NCBI GenBank assembly: GCA_015232735.1
Contig: JADFZC010000163.1
Span: 1-6,097 of the forward strand
DNA length: 6,097 nucleotides
Source: Oligoflexales bacterium
Lineage (GTDB): Bacteria > Bdellovibrionota > Oligoflexia > Oligoflexales > Oligoflexaceae
Direction of reading: 5' to 3'
The translations under genes and the position numbers were made by a program. Positions 5,301-6,097 of the stretch are shown piece after piece; within the stretch, counting starts at the first letter, position 1; every line of letters begins with the position of its first letter. The notes beneath the pieces were generated by a model, which made no database searches, was not told the DNA's origin, and saw nothing but the letters and a program-made list of their open reading frames with translations.

Positions 5301-6097
5301 TGGAATAATCTGCTCTTTTGCCATGTGACAAGCTCGTCAGGCGATGGGCCATACCTGTCGATAGTTTCGATAGTGGATAATAGTTCCTATCTAAAAGATG
5401 CTTTTGACCTATTTCAATACCTGAAACAATATGAGAACCAAAAAACAGAGATCATTCTCCTTGTCATCGGTGCCGAAGACAGAGATGAAAATCAAGTATT
5501 TGACACCTTTTCAAAATCCATTCCCGCATGCGCGCTTTTTTCAGTAGGGATAAAGACAAAGACGATCGGATTGTCGTACAGAACCTATGTTTTTGAGAAC
5601 GGCCGCATGGCTGAAGCCATGCGCAGGAGGGGAATTTCCCCCCTCAGGTACAGAAATCTTCGAATGGGCCGGCTCGACAACTTTAATGTCAAACTTATTT
5701 ATGAAAGCCCTCAGGTGCACCTGATGCGCGTATCCGCGAAGGAAAATGAAAAGGATGTCAGGCTTTTTGCCTTTATCAAGATCCCCAGAATCCAGCTTAT
5801 GCTGAACAGAAAATACCAGACTCGCAGAATTCCGGTTTTAAGCGATGTGATCATGGAGGCTGTCAATCATATGAAGGCCGAACAGGCAAGGGAAGAGAGA
5901 AGACTTCATATGAACCGGATAGTGGTCTATATTGCGGCACCCATAACAGGCAGACTTTCAGAAGCTGGGCCATTTCACAGGACGCTTGCAAGAAGGGTTA
6001 AGGGAGCCGGCCTCCAAAAAATAGTCTTTTATACAAGGCATCTTGAACATGATGGAAAATTCATCGAGGTGGAAACCGTTTTTCAGAATTTTGAAAC
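2349..6097 (+). CDS. Single-chain acetyl/acyl-CoA carboxylase, eukaryote-type layout: BC, carrier and central domains (3' end cut off)
   Basis: The enzyme carboxylates enzyme-bound biotin using ATP and bicarbonate, then normally passes CO2 to an acyl-CoA. Of 1249 visible residues (GTG start; ATG at codon 14 is the alternative), about 15-475 are the biotin carboxylase domain. Seen there are NRGE (20-23), Lys138, Lys180 before the GGGGRG loop (184-189), His230, Lys259, Glu297, Glu311, Asn313, Arg315, Glu319 and Arg359, matching the ATP, bicarbonate and biotin residues of E. coli AccC. Residues about 476-600 probably form a BT-like linker. Residues 603-667 are the carrier domain with EAMKME; Lys633 is the biotin site. 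Residues about 672-1249 are mostly helical at first, and from about 995 follow the AC4-AC5 order of eukaryotic acetyl-CoA carboxylase. No frameshift was found. The expected carboxyltransferase lies beyond the window, so the substrate is unknown. Oddities are Asn256-Asn257 in place of Arg-His, and Ser607 in place of a carrier Gly. The gene stands alone, divergent from the lipoprotein gene. Confidence 0.9.
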   Translation, partial: MDTRKGLFLLKENMKIGIVNRGEAAVRFINAVTEFNILHKTGFRPVAFYTTNEQSSLFSKKASEGCLLNDLEGFSELKRNPYTDIDFMMTALKSAGCEAVWVGWGFLSENAEFVERLEREGIVFIGPASGPMLLLGDKVEAKNLAERSEVSILPWSGRPLNDLNDALNEACEIGYPVILKAASGGGGRGIRIVMTSEEMPDKFRAVCEESNNLFGNSRIFMEAMVLNGRHLEVQVAVDIHGNVKTYGVRDCSVQRNNQKIIEETPPPHLSEHLINEMQESAGRLVRAAEYSGVGTVEFIYDMNRSQAFFMEVNPRLQVEHPITEELHGIDLIRIQLLIAMGASIADEGGTRRGYVMEVRLNAEDPARKFLPTPGKILWLQPPHIPGVRFDSGFTEEDLIPSEYDSMIAKVIAKGSSRLHVIGRLEAALSELRVHIEKGTTNRAFLLELLKSNEFRTGGVSTKFVDRFLREERDKPHWNIALAAFAIYQHKRAYSNELANFVGKISRQSAPRDIFNNNGSEIAIKHKNRKYTFQVRTQRNGYIHVYYENIIMVFEYINRFNEICLKTKNGKYDLQMIDRGDFLQIEINGVPYPMEFDSTGVIKASSPSIVLAINVKEGFEVKKGGLLITLEAMKMEIAITAPFDGVIQSIHTRKGEQVFAGQQLIELSVTGEQQESAGESDEEGIIDFCKLDEFYGSDEESRGLLAWETFKREYFSLFTGYDFDKDFLKNYSRMIEICKQRPDLLPDMAKSILTSVLMFVVIEDLFTSENLGLEGMIQGIDFQEVLMHYFLRHEDRESGIPQSFLDKLDKAYQWYPMANPKKNRAATNIIFNIYRSRANIENKKILLKNSLFTLVDIFPEVKDSISLEQLSIRLNELISLTENSSQVLSDAAVHAKYILVDRIKQQENFLKDRLALEFSLNRIITKDDEASRQIEMTDLINSGMEYINDILLFNVENKPKNRPILEAISRKLNFDREITGVEFLVWNNLLFCHVTSSSGDGPYLSIVSIVDNSSYLKDAFDLFQYLKQYENQKTEIILLVIGAEDRDENQVFDTFSKSIPACALFSVGIKTKTIGLSYRTYVFENGRMAEAMRRRGISPLRYRNLRMGRLDNFNVKLIYESPQVHLMRVSAKENEKDVRLFAFIKIPRIQLMLNRKYQTRRIPVLSDVIMEAVNHMKAEQAREERRLHMNRIVVYIAAPITGRLSEAGPFHRTLARRVKGAGLQKIVFYTRHLEHDGKFIEVETVFQNFE

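Overview
The window holds bacterial DNA of moderate GC: AT-rich gaps, clear Shine-Dalgarno sites and one lipobox protein. From the left it contains: the 3' end of an unrecognised plus-strand gene (1-384); a minus-strand gene for a small exported coiled-coil protein (420-956); a gap of about 300 bp with a minus-strand promoter candidate, a tiny plus-strand reading frame, a tRNA T-arm-like fragment and a strong bidirectional terminator hairpin; a minus-strand gene for a lipoprotein with a C-terminal SH3-like domain (1255-2019); a 329-bp divergent gap with two inverted repeats; and a very long plus-strand gene (2349 to beyond 6097) for a multidomain biotin-dependent carboxylase. The exported proteins and the Shine-Dalgarno sites fit a Gram-negative bacterium. 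A deltaproteobacterial (Desulfobacterota-like) or similar lineage is a guess, not something the sequence proves.

The carboxylase dominates the window. Its 1249 visible residues contain, in order, a complete biotin carboxylase (ATP-grasp) domain, a linker probably equivalent to the BT domain, a biotin carboxyl carrier domain with the EAMKME biotinylation motif, and then about 580 residues that are not part of ordinary bacterial acyl-CoA carboxylase subunits. The last 250 or so of these can be aligned by eye, in order, with the AC4-AC5 part of the central region of eukaryotic single-chain acetyl-CoA carboxylase. The frame is still open at the window edge, about where a carboxyltransferase domain would follow. 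The gene therefore looks like a bacterial single-polypeptide, eukaryote-type acyl-CoA carboxylase. Its substrate cannot be read from this window.

The layout gives little evidence of a shared pathway. The two minus-strand genes both encode exported proteins and have separate ribosome binding sites. A terminator follows the lipoprotein gene, so the two are probably separate transcription units. The carboxylase is transcribed divergently from the lipoprotein gene, across a gap whose inverted repeats are candidates for regulation or for a small mobile-element footprint. No transposase, integrase, CRISPR array, rRNA or complete tRNA gene was found.
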